DNA of 34,383 nucleotides from Acidobacteriota bacterium (GTDB lineage: Bacteria > Acidobacteriota > Terriglobia > Terriglobales > Acidobacteriaceae): assembly GCA_021828835.1 (NCBI GenBank), contig JAJZCY010000013.1, positions 1-34,383 on the forward strand, in the 5' to 3' direction. Each line of letters starts with the position of its first letter. Positions within the stretch are counted from its first letter, which is position 1. Below, one piece after another: positions 24,224-32,760 of the stretch. The position numbers and the translations under genes are program-made. Under the pieces are notes generated by a model. It was not told where the DNA came from. It worked only from the letters and a program-made list of their open reading frames with translations, and searched no databases.

Positions 24224-25561
24224 TCAACCGGCAAACTCGATGGGCACCGGCTCACGGCGAAATCCTCCGGTGAGCCCCGCCAGATACAGGCCTCCGATGC
24301 CCAACCAAATCCCCCCGATCCACTTTGCCGGAGCGGGAAGGCTCAACCAGATTGCACCGCAGAACACAAACGCCGCCACTGGAGCCAGCAGGTCCCGCAA
24401 CAAGCTTCGGCTATGCTTCTGCCCGGCATAGAACGTCTTCACCACCGCCGCGTTTACCCCCATGAAGGCGAGAAAGGCTCCGAAGTTCAGGACCTCGGCG
24501 GAGTGCTCGTAGCTCAGTGTGAGCGAACCGCACACTGCGACCGCTCCCACCAGCAGAATATTGAAGACCGGGTTTCCGCCGGCCAGGCGGCCGAAGAGGC
24601 GCCGCGGCAATACCCCGTCCCGCCCCATGCCGTACAGCAAACGTGCGGCCCCCACCTGCCCCGTGACGGCGCTCCCCACACAGGCAACCAGCAAGGTGAT
24701 GGCCATTGCCTGGAACAGCCATGGACCTCCGGCGCGTCCGCACACATCCAGGAAAGCCGTCTCCAGGTGCGGAAAGCTTTCGCAAGTGGGCCAGACGCGG
24801 GCGGCAAGATAGATCTGGATGGAACTGAACAAGCCTGTAATCGCGCAAACAAGCACTGTGGCGATCAGCACATTGCGGCGAGGGTTCTCCACTTCCTCTG
24901 CCAGTGTGGTGACACCATCGAAGCCGATATAGGTGAGCGCCGCAAACGAGGTGGCCGTAAGAATTTCGCGCGAATGGAAGCTGGCCGGATCGTAGAGCGG
25001 CTTGAGGCTGAAAAGCGCCGCGCTGCCTCCATGGTGCGACAAATAGCGGACCGAGAGCACGAAGAATGCCGCAATCACCGCGCACATGCCGCTTAGCAGG
25101 ATTGCGTTCCACCGCGCCGTCGAGCGGATGCCCCGCAGATTCATCCCCGTGGTCAGCACCCCCAGGATCACCACCCAGGCAGCATAAGGGATCTCGGGGA
25201 CCATGCGCGTCAAGGTGAGGGCCGCATAGGTAGTGCTCACGATCGGCACCACGAAATAATCGAGGACCATCGCCCACCCGGCCAGGAAGCCGAGATGCGC
25301 ACTCAGTCCGCGCGAAACATAGGTGTAGGCGGAGCCGGCGGAAGGATACACCGAGGCCATTCTGCCGTAGCTGACGGCTGTCAGCATCATCGCGCACATG
25401 GCGATCAGGATGGTGGTCACCATTTGGCCGTGGGACATCTGCTGGGCCACCCCGAACAGGCCCACCGCGGCAATCGGCTGGACCAGCACAATCCCGTAGA
25501 AGACTAGATCACGCAGCCGGAGTACCCGCCGGAATCCCCATCCTCCTTCTGCCGTAGACAA
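24224..25561 (-). CDS. APC-family amino acid/amine permease
   Basis: This is an inner-membrane permease with about 12 hydrophobic segments. APC signatures include LRDLVFYGIVLVQPIAAVGL at the start, YGRMASVYPSAGSAYTYVSR, the SFAALTYIGFDGVTTLAEEV segment of TM6 and MGRDGVLPRRLFGRL. The frame is open to ATG 25648, but that codon lies inside the divergent promoter region. I chose TTG 25561 because GGGGAGGGG lies immediately upstream and the product then starts close to the first membrane segment; length is 445 residues. Neighbouring D-amino-acid genes suggest an amino acid or related amine as substrate. It is divergent from the class III aminotransferase and 14 bp before the dehydrogenase. Confidence 0.88.
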   Translation of the reverse strand: MSTAEGGWGFRRVLRLRDLVFYGIVLVQPIAAVGLFGVAQQMSHGQMVTTILIAMCAMMLTAVSYGRMASVYPSAGSAYTYVSRGLSAHLGFLAGWAMVLDYFVVPIVSTTYAALTLTRMVPEIPYAAWVVILGVLTTGMNLRGIRSTARWNAILLSGMCAVIAAFFVLSVRYLSHHGGSAALFSLKPLYDPASFHSREILTATSFAALTYIGFDGVTTLAEEVENPRRNVLIATVLVCAITGLFSSIQIYLAARVWPTCESFPHLETAFLDVCGRAGGPWLFQAMAITLLVACVGSAVTGQVGAARLLYGMGRDGVLPRRLFGRLAGGNPVFNILLVGAVAVCGSLTLSYEHSAEVLNFGAFLAFMGVNAAVVKTFYAGQKHSRSLLRDLLAPVAAFVFCGAIWLSLPAPAKWIGGIWLGIGGLYLAGLTGGFRREPVPIEFAG

Positions 25562-25604
25562 ATCCCCTCCCCGCGCCCTCGCAGTTTGACTTTGCCAGCG
25601 CGCT

Positions 25605-25648
25605 GTTTCACTATAGAGTGCGCATCCAGTTTGAAACAAGTGGTTCAA
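25605..25648. promoter_or_regulatory. Divergent control region between permease and aminotransferase
   Basis: The 111 bp between the two starts hold an imperfect inverted repeat TTGAAACAAGTGGTTCAA (25631-25648; 7-bp arms with one mismatch) and a second repeat CACT-ATAG-AGTG (25609-25620). A rightward TTGACT (25586) with CACTAT 17 bp later, and a leftward TTGTTT-N18-TATAGT, are possible promoters. The repeats would overlap both. Confidence 0.5.
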
Positions 25649-25672
25649 TACAAAAATACCTCAGGAATTGCC

Positions 25673-27016
25673 ATGACCGCTCCCGCAACCACCGCTCCGG
25701 CCTTCTCTCCCGCCTCCCGCGAAGCCAATATCCGCAGCCGCACCGGCGGTTCTCTGCAGCGCTGGCGGCGGGCGTCCGCCTCGCTTTGCGGAGGCGTGTC
25801 CAGCGGCTTACGCCGCTCGGCCTATCCCTACCCGCTCTATTTCTCGCACGGCGCGGGGGCCACGCTATGGGACGTTGACGGCAATGCCTACTTCGACTAC
25901 ACCCTCGGCTGGGGACCAAATATCCTGGGCAATGCTCCTCCGGCGCTCATCAGCGCCATCGCCGAGGCGGCAGCCAAGGGCCTCACCTTCGGCGCGCAAC
26001 ACGACCTGGAGTATGAAGTTGCCGAATTGCTCACGCGCATCATTCCTTGCGCCGACCGTGTCTGTTTCGCGAACAGCGGCACGGAGATCGTGCAACTCGC
26101 GCTGCGGCTGGCGCGCGCCGCCACCGGCAGGCGGCGATTCATCAAGTTTGAGGGCCACTATCATGGCTGGGCAGACAATGTGCTCGTGAGCTATCATCCA
26201 TCCGCCGACCAGCTGGCGACCTGCGGAGAGCGCCCGGTGCCGGTCGGTCTCGGACAGTTGCCGGCCGACGCTACGGTGATCGCGCGCTGGAATGGTCGGG
26301 AGAGCGTGGAACAGGCGTTCCTCGCCTTTCCCGGGGAGATCTCCGCGGTGATCTGCGAACCGCTGCTGTGCAACAGCGGCTGTATCCCCCCGCAGGCTGG
26401 CTTTCTCAGCTTTCTGCGCGAGATCACCGAGCGCAACGGCACCCTGCTCATTTTCGATGAAGTGGTCACCGGGTTCAGGCTGGGCCTAGCGGGCGCGCAG
26501 GGCTTCTACTCCGTCACGCCCGATCTTGCCACCTATGCTAAAGCGGTGGGCGGCGGCGCACCGCTCAGCGTTCTCGCCGGACGTCTGCCTTACATGGAGC
26601 TGATCGAGTCAGGTCAGGTGATACATGCGGGCACGCTGAACGGAAATCCTCTGGCCCTTGCCGCAGCACGCGCGGCGCTGCAATTCCTAACGGAAGATGC
26701 GCCCGCTCTTTATGCCGGCCTCTTCCGGCGCGGCAGCCGTCTCCGCGACGGCATCCTCGCCATTTTGCGGAGGCGCGGCCACCAGGTGTGTGCCTCCGGA
26801 GAGGGACCGGTCTTTCATCTTTGTTTCAGCGACCGGCAACCCATGAACTACCGCGACCTGCTGGAGGCGGACACCGCCCACTACAAGAACTTTCTGCTTG
26901 CGCTTCAAGACGAGGGCGTATTGCCGCTGCCCGACGGCCGCTGGTACCTGTCCGCCGCGCACAGCGACGCCGACATCGACGCGACCCTGGCGGCGGTGGA
27001 GCGGGCGGCCGGCTAG
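25673..27016 (+). CDS. Class III PLP aminotransferase, glutamate-1-semialdehyde aminomutase-like
   Basis: This is a cytoplasmic fold-type I PLP enzyme of 447 residues. The PLP lysine is in TYAKAVGGGAPLSVLAG (Lys290), the pyridine-binding Asp in LLIFDEVVTGFRLG (Asp262), and the phosphate site in CFANSGTEIVQLALRLARA. The overall pattern, including EGHYHGWADNVLVSYHP, is close to HemL, but the context is catabolic and no other haem genes are near. I therefore favour an omega- or D-amino-acid aminotransferase, or an aminomutase for a substrate of this locus. The start ATG 25673 has AGGA at good distance; the frame upstream (to 25586) overlaps the promoter. It converges on ridA with 19 bp between. 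Confidence 0.88.
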   Translation: MTAPATTAPAFSPASREANIRSRTGGSLQRWRRASASLCGGVSSGLRRSAYPYPLYFSHGAGATLWDVDGNAYFDYTLGWGPNILGNAPPALISAIAEAAAKGLTFGAQHDLEYEVAELLTRIIPCADRVCFANSGTEIVQLALRLARAATGRRRFIKFEGHYHGWADNVLVSYHPSADQLATCGERPVPVGLGQLPADATVIARWNGRESVEQAFLAFPGEISAVICEPLLCNSGCIPPQAGFLSFLREITERNGTLLIFDEVVTGFRLGLAGAQGFYSVTPDLATYAKAVGGGAPLSVLAGRLPYMELIESGQVIHAGTLNGNPLALAAARAALQFLTEDAPALYAGLFRRGSRLRDGILAILRRRGHQVCASGEGPVFHLCFSDRQPMNYRDLLEADTAHYKNFLLALQDEGVLPLPDGRWYLSAAHSDADIDATLAAVERAAG

Positions 27017-27035
27017 GCAAGCTCATCCGCGGCCG

Positions 27036-27431
27036 CTATTTGGTCTCGGGGAAATATGCGATGCAGTCGATCTCTATTTTCATTCCGGGCTCCACCAAGG
27101 TCGCCTGGACGGTGGTGCGTGCTGGCGCGCTTGCGGCGAAGAACTCTGCGTAAACTTCATTCATGGCTGGAAAATCCGAAGCGTCCGTCAGATAGACGCC
27201 ACATTTAACGATATTGCTGCGGCTCGCCTTGCATCCCTGTAGCACACGCTCGATGTTTTCCAGCACCAGTTTTGTCTCTCCCCGGATACCACTCAGGACA
27301 AACTCCTGGCTCTCCGGATCGATCGGCCCCTGCCCGGAGACATAGAGAAAATCTCCCGCGCGCACCACCTGCGCGTAGGCGCCTTTGGGTGCCGGGGCCT
27401 CGTCGACTCGAATCTGCTTCACCTCACTCAT
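27036..27431 (-). CDS. ridA: RidA-family enamine/imine deaminase (Rid protein)
   Basis: This is a small trimeric-type Rid protein of 131 residues that hydrolyses reactive enamine/imine intermediates such as 2-aminoacrylate formed by PLP enzymes. The key Arg105 is present in APARTTVQATLVEPG and Glu120 in MKIEIDCIAYF, at the same residue numbers as E. coli RidA. Gly-rich FLYVSGQGPIDPES is also typical. ATG 27431 has AGGAGGT seven bases upstream, so it is preferred over a start 24 bp earlier. It lies between a class III aminotransferase and a D-aminoacylase and near a D-serine-dehydratase-type enzyme, an obvious source of its substrate. It may belong to a Rid subgroup other than RidA itself. Confidence 0.9.
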   Translation of the reverse strand: MSEVKQIRVDEAPAPKGAYAQVVRAGDFLYVSGQGPIDPESQEFVLSGIRGETKLVLENIERVLQGCKASRSNIVKCGVYLTDASDFPAMNEVYAEFFAASAPARTTVQATLVEPGMKIEIDCIAYFPETK

Positions 27432-27453
27432 CGTGCTACCTCCTAGGTGTCTC

Positions 27454-27481
27454 AATAGGTATATACTATTTTCATTAGAAA
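27454..27481. promoter_or_regulatory. Divergent ridA / D-aminoacylase control region
   Basis: The 82-bp gap holds AATAG-N7-CTATT (27454-27470) centred on the palindrome GTATATAC, overlapped by TTTCATTAGAAA (27470-27481), a near copy of the palindrome at 18884. A minus-strand TATATA inside it is a plausible -10 for ridA. No convincing -35 was seen. Confidence 0.5.
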
Positions 27482-27513
27482 TACGAGAGTCGCACCCCTC
27501 TCAGGAGAAGTGC

Positions 27514-29046
27514 GTGACTGATTTTCTGTTCTGCGGCGGCGAGGTGATCGACGGTTCAGGAGCGCCAGGGTTCCGGGCTGATCTTCTCACCCGCGCGCAA
27601 CGCATCCTCTGCATTGCGCCGCATATTGAGGCGCCCGCTGCGTTGCGCATCGATTGCACCGGCCTGACGCTCGCTCCTGGGTTCATCGACTCGCATACGC
27701 ATTCGGACCTGCAGGTGCTGGAAGGCCGCACCGAGAAGCTGCGCCAGGGCGTCACCACAGAGGTGGTCGGCAACTGCGGATTCTCCGCTTATCCTCCGGC
27801 CGCCAATCCCGCCGAACTGCGATCCTTCGCCAACGGGATTCTGTGCGGCGATGAGCATTGGGGCTGGCTGAGCACCGACGCTTACCTGCAAGCCCTGGGT
27901 TCCAGCAGCACCGCGCATGTGGTCTCGCTGGTCGGGCATGGCTCCCTGCGCATCGCCGTGGCCGGCAACCGCCAGGGGCCGCTTACTGAAGCCGAACTGC
28001 AAACCATGGAAGGTCTGCTGACGGAAGCATTGCAGGATGGCGCTGCCGGCTTCTCCACCGGGCTTATGTACGCGCCGGGGTGCAGCGCACCGCCCGAGGA
28101 ACTGGAGCGTCTCTGCCGGGTTGTGGCGTGGCATGGCGCGATCTACACGAGCCACATCCGTTCCTACTTTTCCGGCCTGGTGGATGCGGTCGAGGAGCAG
28201 ATCGAACTGGCGCGTCGCACCGGCGTTCGCCTCCAGATCTCTCACCTCCAGGCAGTGGGCGCGTCGAACTGGCCGCTACAGGCCCGCGCCCTCGATGCGA
28301 TCGAGCAGGCCCGCGGCGAAGGGATCGACGTCGAGTTTGACTGCTATCCGTACATCGCCGGCTCCAGCGTCCTCACGCAGGTGCTTCCTCAGAGCGCGCT
28401 GGACGGCGGCACGCAGGCCTTGATGCAGCGACTGCGCGAGCCCGCACGCCGTCAGTCTCTTCGCGCCGCCGTGCTCGCCTCGATGCCCTGGCGCTGGTGT
28501 GATATCTGCATCTCCTCGGTGGGAAGCGTGGCCAACTCCGCGCTGATCGGCAAGAGTCTGGAAGAGATTGCACAGAGTCGCGCCTGCGAACCGGTAGACG
28601 CCATGCTGGACCTGCTGGTTGAGGAAAATGGCGATGTCAACATGCTCTGCTACAACCAGAGCGCCGAAAATCTGCGCGCGAGCCTGACCCACCCGCTGGC
28701 CACCATCATCAGTGACGGCTTCTATGTGAAGGGCCGGCCTCATCCCCGTCTGCACGGGACGTTTCCGCTCCTGCTCGGCAGCATTTCGCGCGAGCGCGGC
28801 TGGCTGTCGCTCCATGAGGCGGTGCACAAGATCACCGGCAAGCCTGCCCTGCGCTACGGGCTTGCCGAGCGCGGCCTGCTGCGAAACGGCTGCTTTGCGG
28901 ATGTGGTAGCTTTCCACTCCGATCGTATCGATAGCCCGGCAACGTACGAATCCCCGGAGCTGGCGCCGGTCGGCATCGAATGGGTGTTGCGCCAGGGGCG
29001 GCCCGCGCCCCTGCCCTCCTCCCGCCGACTCGCGTTTTCCAATTGA
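27514..29046 (+). CDS. N-acyl-D-amino-acid deacylase (D-aminoacylase)
   Basis: This zinc amidohydrolase of 510 residues releases D-amino acids from N-acyl-D-amino acids. All ligands known from the Alcaligenes D-aminoacylase are visible: His61 and His63 in FIDSHTHSD, Cys88 in VVGNCGFS, His214 in IYTSHIRSY, His244 in LQISHLQAVG and Asp401 in TIISDGFY. The urease-like beta-sandwich caps both ends (GGEVIDGSGAPGF and GCFADVVAFHSDRI). The start is GTG 27514, with AGGAG six bases before it; the frame extends upstream to 27385 but that overlaps ridA. It is followed after 20 bp by the second IclR on the same strand. No signal peptide is seen, so its substrate must enter the cell, perhaps by the APC permease. 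Confidence 0.93.
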   Translation: MTDFLFCGGEVIDGSGAPGFRADLLTRAQRILCIAPHIEAPAALRIDCTGLTLAPGFIDSHTHSDLQVLEGRTEKLRQGVTTEVVGNCGFSAYPPAANPAELRSFANGILCGDEHWGWLSTDAYLQALGSSSTAHVVSLVGHGSLRIAVAGNRQGPLTEAELQTMEGLLTEALQDGAAGFSTGLMYAPGCSAPPEELERLCRVVAWHGAIYTSHIRSYFSGLVDAVEEQIELARRTGVRLQISHLQAVGASNWPLQARALDAIEQARGEGIDVEFDCYPYIAGSSVLTQVLPQSALDGGTQALMQRLREPARRQSLRAAVLASMPWRWCDICISSVGSVANSALIGKSLEEIAQSRACEPVDAMLDLLVEENGDVNMLCYNQSAENLRASLTHPLATIISDGFYVKGRPHPRLHGTFPLLLGSISRERGWLSLHEAVHKITGKPALRYGLAERGLLRNGCFADVVAFHSDRIDSPATYESPELAPVGIEWVLRQGRPAPLPSSRRLAFSN

Positions 29047-29066
29047 AACCAGCGATGGAGAATGCG

Positions 29067-29903
29067 ATGCTATCGAATGTGCCTGTCAAGAAGAAGTCCA
29101 GTGGCTTAAAGAAGCTTGCGGCCCCGGAGTCACGCCCGTCCAGCCGCTACTCCGTTCCCGTGGTGCGCAGCACCTTCCGCATTCTGGAGGAACTCGCGCG
29201 CAGCGATGCCGCGGGCCTGCAGGAAATCACACGCAACACCGGCATCTCCAAATCGACAGTCTTTCGCATCCTGGTCACCCTTCAAGATCTGGGCTACGTT
29301 CTCCGCGATGGGAACCGCAATTACCGGGTCAGTCCGGCGCTCGGCCGCCTGGTCGGGGAAGAGACGGTGAACGAGACGCTTCGCCATCTGGCAGTGCCAG
29401 CCATGCTGGATCTGCGTAACCGCTTCGGAGAAACTGTCAATCTCGGGGTCCGCCAGTTCGACAAGGTGACTTATCTCGAAGTAGTGCCCAGCGAATTTGC
29501 CCTTCGCCTGCAGGAAAGCCGCGGGGCTTCCGTGCCAGCGCACGCCTCCGCGCTGGGCAAGGCAATGCTGGCCTTTTCGCCGGAAGATGTTGTCAAGGAG
29601 CTGATCCGCGGCCGGCAACTTGCAAAGGTGACCCCCAACACGATCTCCAGCCCGGAGGCATTACTGGCAGAACTCCGGCGCGTTGCCGCCGCAGGTGTCG
29701 CCTTCGATCGTGGAGAAGGCTCACTCCTCGCCGTCTGCATCGCCGCGCCGATCCTCGGACCCGACGGGCATGCGCTGGCCGCCCTGAGCCTCTCCGGCCC
29801 GGCCTCTCGCTTCAACCCGGGGAAGGAGTCGCCGGCGGTGGCTGCGCTGCTGAAAGCGGTCGCCTCCCTCTCCCGTGGCTTGGCGCGCTCGCTCCACGCC
29901 TGA
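29067..29903 (+). CDS. IclR-family transcriptional regulator (second copy)
   Basis: This is a regulator of about 278 residues. The N-terminal 20 residues are Lys-rich (VKKKSSGLKKLAA). The winged helix-turn-helix follows (AGLQEITRNTGISKSTVFRI, then LQDLGYVLRDGN), and the C-terminal sensor domain shows SVPAHASALGKAMLAF and GVAFDRGEGSLLAVCIAAPI. ATG 29067 is chosen because GGAG lies six bases before; another ATG is at 29055. It is co-transcribed with the D-aminoacylase and most likely controls the D-amino-acid genes. Candidate binding sites are the TTTC-N4-GAAA palindromes at 18884 and 27470. It ends 13 bp from the convergent GH78-like gene. Confidence 0.92.
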   Translation: MLSNVPVKKKSSGLKKLAAPESRPSSRYSVPVVRSTFRILEELARSDAAGLQEITRNTGISKSTVFRILVTLQDLGYVLRDGNRNYRVSPALGRLVGEETVNETLRHLAVPAMLDLRNRFGETVNLGVRQFDKVTYLEVVPSEFALRLQESRGASVPAHASALGKAMLAFSPEDVVKELIRGRQLAKVTPNTISSPEALLAELRRVAAAGVAFDRGEGSLLAVCIAAPILGPDGHALAALSLSGPASRFNPGKESPAVAALLKAVASLSRGLARSLHA

Positions 29904-29911
29904 AGCATACT

Positions 29912-29927
29912 GGGAGCTACGGCTCCC
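29912..29927. terminator. Small hairpin between convergent genes
   Basis: GGGAGC-TACG-GCTCCC is a perfect 6-bp stem with a four-base loop, overlapping the last codons of the GH78-like gene and just after the IclR stop. No T-run follows on either strand, so it would be a weak terminator at most. Confidence 0.35.
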
Positions 29928-32442
29928 GGATCTCGTAATGCCCGCTCGCGCTGATCTGGATCGCCACGCGGCTGCCTCCTTCCACAGGCGTGCCGTGGAG
30001 TTTCGATCCATTCACCAGGACGTAGTCGGTGCCCTTCGCAACAGGGAACAGCACCCGGGCCACCACCCCGTTCGGCAGGTCGATCACCGCCACGAGCCCG
30101 TTGTCTTGGCATAAGTCGACCTTCAGCGGCCCCTGGGGAGTCTGCTCATAACCCCGCGCCCACTTCAGCCCCACAAGGTCGGGTCGAAGGACGGTGTGGC
30201 TGAAGCCCTCGGCGACGGGCTGAATACCCAGCACCTGCTGCATCAGCCAGTAGGTCGGGCCTGCCGACCACCCATGCGCCAGGCTTACGAAATAGCCGGC
30301 CGTGCGGTCGGCCTGCAGCGCCACATGCGGGTTTCCTTTCGGCCAGCTGGGATCATAGGCCTCCCAGAAACTCGTCGCCCCCTCGGCAATCATGCCGCCC
30401 CAGTATTCGCGCATCCATCGCAACGCCTCGGCGCGATGATTCATCTTCGCCATGGCGTCCAGCACATAGGCTCCGTAGTAGGGCGTCATAATGTCCGGAC
30501 GGAAGGTCGGCTGTCCCACCTCGGCCAACACGCTTTTCCAGATCGATGCGTACTGGCTAGGCGCGGCCACCCCAGACAGAACCGCCATGGCGTTGGTCTG
30601 CACGCGCGGCCCGTAGTTTCCTTCCGCCGGCTGCCATGTGCGGCGCTGCAGAGTGGCTTTAATTTCCGCGGCGCGCTGCTCATAATGCGCGGCGTTGGCG
30701 CTGTCTCCCAACACCCGCAGCAAATGGGCCCCGGCAATGTACGCCCGGTAGTACTGGAGGGTGGTTGCCAATTGCGTTTCCGGGTTGTCCCCCTGCAGGC
30801 CGGGCGCCCAGTCGACAAACAACCATGCGTTTGTTCGGTCTGTAAAACGGTCCGCGCTGTCGAATTCCCTGTCCATGTACTGCAGCAATTCCACAAGCCG
30901 CGTATGAACCTGCTTCAGGTAGGCTCGGTCGCCTGTGTGCCATTCGTAGTCCTCCAGTTCCGTGGGCCAGAAGGAGGAATAGCCGGGGATGCCGTTGACA
31001 TGCTGCTGCACGGGAGCGTTCCCGATGAGCCGAGTCAAGGTGTCCTTCAGCAGGAAACGGTCGGAGAACACGGCATCGCTGACCCGGCCGCTGACGTCCA
31101 GATCGCCCATCCACCGCCCGCGGTCACGCTTGGGCGCGTCCCAGATGTCATCCTGCATGCACAGATGCACTGTATAGGCTCCCGTCTCCCAGATTCGGTT
31201 CAGCAGCGGATCGGAGGACTGAAACTCAGCCTGGTAGCGCACCGGATAATAAATGTCTTCCAGATGAATGGCCCGGAACTTCAGCTCAGGCCCTCTGGAG
31301 AGAAAGCGGATGAGGGCGTAGCGGAACGCCGATTTGGGCCCGTGGCCGGCCCCGTGCGCAGCCAGTCGCAGCATATTCACGCCTAGGTATGGCTGCCTGT
31401 CCACCTCGCCCTTCGACTCGCCGTACTGAATCGAGACCGTGACCGGACTGTCCGAATCGGAGACCAGTTCAACCCGGCCGGTCACCTCCCGCCCGAAATC
31501 CAGCGTTAGCTCGGGCGCATCCTCCAGGCCCGGCCCGGTGTTCCCCAGTTTGACCGTGAATTCCCCGGCCCCCGCGGATTTGGTCAGCGCATCGAGATTC
31601 GCAAACGAGCTGCGGCCCGTCTCCACATCCTCCACGCGTGCCGCGTGGAAGTAGGCATGCGCTAAAAAGGGCGAAGCCCCTTCGTATCCCGGCCAGTCAT
31701 AGAGACCCGCGTCCGCGTTCCACTGAAACAGATCGATGGAGCCCTCGATCGGACTGAGAGCTGCCACGGCCGGCCAGCTCGAATCGTCATACTGTGCCTG
31801 TTCCCAGCCCGCCGCGGGGTGCAGTGTGCCCTTCCACTGTGCTCCGCTGATCAGCAGCGGCTTTCCGTCCACGCCCGGCGGCTCAGGCAGGATCTTGGCC
31901 ACCAGCACCTGCCCCGAAACCTGCTGCAAGGCCAACGCGCTGTTCAGAAATCCTGAAACACCGCGTCCGCGGACCACCTCCATGGCGACTACATTGCGCC
32001 CGGGCCGAAGCAGTTTCGTGACGTCCCTCCGGAAAACGTGCATCCCGAGCGGATTGAGCAGATTGCTCGCAAAGTGGCCGGCTATCTGGCCGTTGACGTA
32101 CACCCTCGCCGAACGTGGTCCCGCCAGATACAAGGTCGCTTCGGCGGGCAGCTTCTCTACATCAAAGCTGGCGCGAAAATAATGCGGCTCCGTCCTCTCA
32201 TCCACGCCGGGCCGCTTGTAAACGATCCGCGCCGGCTTGTCGATGGCCGAGTCCTGCCGCGTCCAGATGTATTCCTCTGGCAGGGGCTTGTGCAAAGACG
32301 AGAAGAGTTGCGGCACAGCGATGTCCCGGGTAGGATCCAGATGACCCGTAGGAATCGTGGACCGCTCCTGAGCAGAGCCGGCGCACGCCAGCAAGAGGCA
32401 GAGCATGGGCAGGACGCCGCCACGACGATTTCCGATTTTCAT
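29917..32442 (-). CDS. Secreted GH78 alpha-L-rhamnosidase-like protein
   Basis: This is an exported glycosidase of 841 residues, expected to release terminal L-rhamnose by inversion. The signal peptide is GVLPMLCLLLACAGSAQ. N-terminal beta-sandwich modules include HYFRASFDVEKLPAEATLYL and ARVYVNGQIAGHF, as in bacterial GH78 enzymes. The (alpha/alpha)6 barrel carries DAPKRDRGRWMGDLDVSGR, where the general acid region lies, NAWLFVDWAPG, and EGATSFWEAYDPSW, whose Glu matches the catalytic base. The C-terminal beta domain ends GGSRVAIQISASGHYEI. Start ATG 32442 follows AGGAGA; the frame upstream to 32526 covers the promoter. KRDRGRW instead of a KRDRLPW-type loop is a divergence to note, so activity on a different sugar cannot be excluded. 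Confidence 0.85.
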   Translation of the reverse strand: MKIGNRRGGVLPMLCLLLACAGSAQERSTIPTGHLDPTRDIAVPQLFSSLHKPLPEEYIWTRQDSAIDKPARIVYKRPGVDERTEPHYFRASFDVEKLPAEATLYLAGPRSARVYVNGQIAGHFASNLLNPLGMHVFRRDVTKLLRPGRNVVAMEVVRGRGVSGFLNSALALQQVSGQVLVAKILPEPPGVDGKPLLISGAQWKGTLHPAAGWEQAQYDDSSWPAVAALSPIEGSIDLFQWNADAGLYDWPGYEGASPFLAHAYFHAARVEDVETGRSSFANLDALTKSAGAGEFTVKLGNTGPGLEDAPELTLDFGREVTGRVELVSDSDSPVTVSIQYGESKGEVDRQPYLGVNMLRLAAHGAGHGPKSAFRYALIRFLSRGPELKFRAIHLEDIYYPVRYQAEFQSSDPLLNRIWETGAYTVHLCMQDDIWDAPKRDRGRWMGDLDVSGRVSDAVFSDRFLLKDTLTRLIGNAPVQQHVNGIPGYSSFWPTELEDYEWHTGDRAYLKQVHTRLVELLQYMDREFDSADRFTDRTNAWLFVDWAPGLQGDNPETQLATTLQYYRAYIAGAHLLRVLGDSANAAHYEQRAAEIKATLQRRTWQPAEGNYGPRVQTNAMAVLSGVAAPSQYASIWKSVLAEVGQPTFRPDIMTPYYGAYVLDAMAKMNHRAEALRWMREYWGGMIAEGATSFWEAYDPSWPKGNPHVALQADRTAGYFVSLAHGWSAGPTYWLMQQVLGIQPVAEGFSHTVLRPDLVGLKWARGYEQTPQGPLKVDLCQDNGLVAVIDLPNGVVARVLFPVAKGTDYVLVNGSKLHGTPVEGGSRVAIQISASGHYEIREP

Positions 32443-32464
32443 GTCTCTCCTTTGGAGCATTGAT

Positions 32465-32526
32465 TCAACTAGAAATCGCGTATCGCATGCAGGGTTGTCA
32501 ACATTTATCTCTCTATTGAAATTCAA
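32465..32526 (-). promoter_or_regulatory. Upstream region of the GH78-like gene
   Basis: A minus-strand TTGACA (32502-32497) is followed by no good -10 at 16-18 bp, so activation may be needed. In place of the -10 lies GATTTCTAGTTGAATC, loosely like the TTTC/GAAA sites elsewhere. A short palindrome TTGAA-A-TTCAA is at 32516-32526. The rest of 32527-32654 shows only ACCAGT/ACTGGT repeats near a decayed IS3 end. Confidence 0.35.
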
Positions 32527-32654
32527 AGTTCGCTGGAGACAATGCCAGACATTCGGATTTGCCCCACGGCCGCGTCCTGTAACCTAAGCACTGGAGTGCC
32601 CGGCAAATTCTGTACCAGTGGGAGTGAGACAAACTGGTATGGAAGGAGCATGGA

Positions 32655-32717
32655 ATGGGCAAGGCAAGGAAGCACACGCCTGAGCAGATTGTGAACATTC
32701 TGCGGCAGATCGAAGTC
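32655..32717 (+). mobile_element. IS3-family OrfA remnant (first 21 codons)
   Basis: ATG 32655 begins MGKARKHTPEQIVNILRQIE, the typical start of an IS3-family OrfA transposase subunit. After codon 21 homology stops and the frame runs into unrelated sequence. GGAAGGAG lies upstream. The left terminal repeat was not identified with confidence. Only a scrap of about 60 bp of coding sequence remains. Confidence 0.7.
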
Positions 32718-32760
32718 CGCACAGATCTTCGGCCAGCACTCTGGGGGAAGTACCCAATCG

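Noticed and set aside
23115-25096. Two long plus-strand frames (438 and 410 residues)
   Set aside because: Both are antisense to the dehydrogenase and permease genes, which carry clear motifs.
25562-25648. Extended N-terminus of the APC permease
   Set aside because: It would place the start inside the divergent promoter region; TTG 25561 has a strong ribosome site.
25673-27016. Assignment as hemL (glutamate-1-semialdehyde aminomutase for haem synthesis)
   Set aside because: Motifs are close, but the locus is catabolic, other tetrapyrrole genes are absent and related class III aminotransferases share these motifs.
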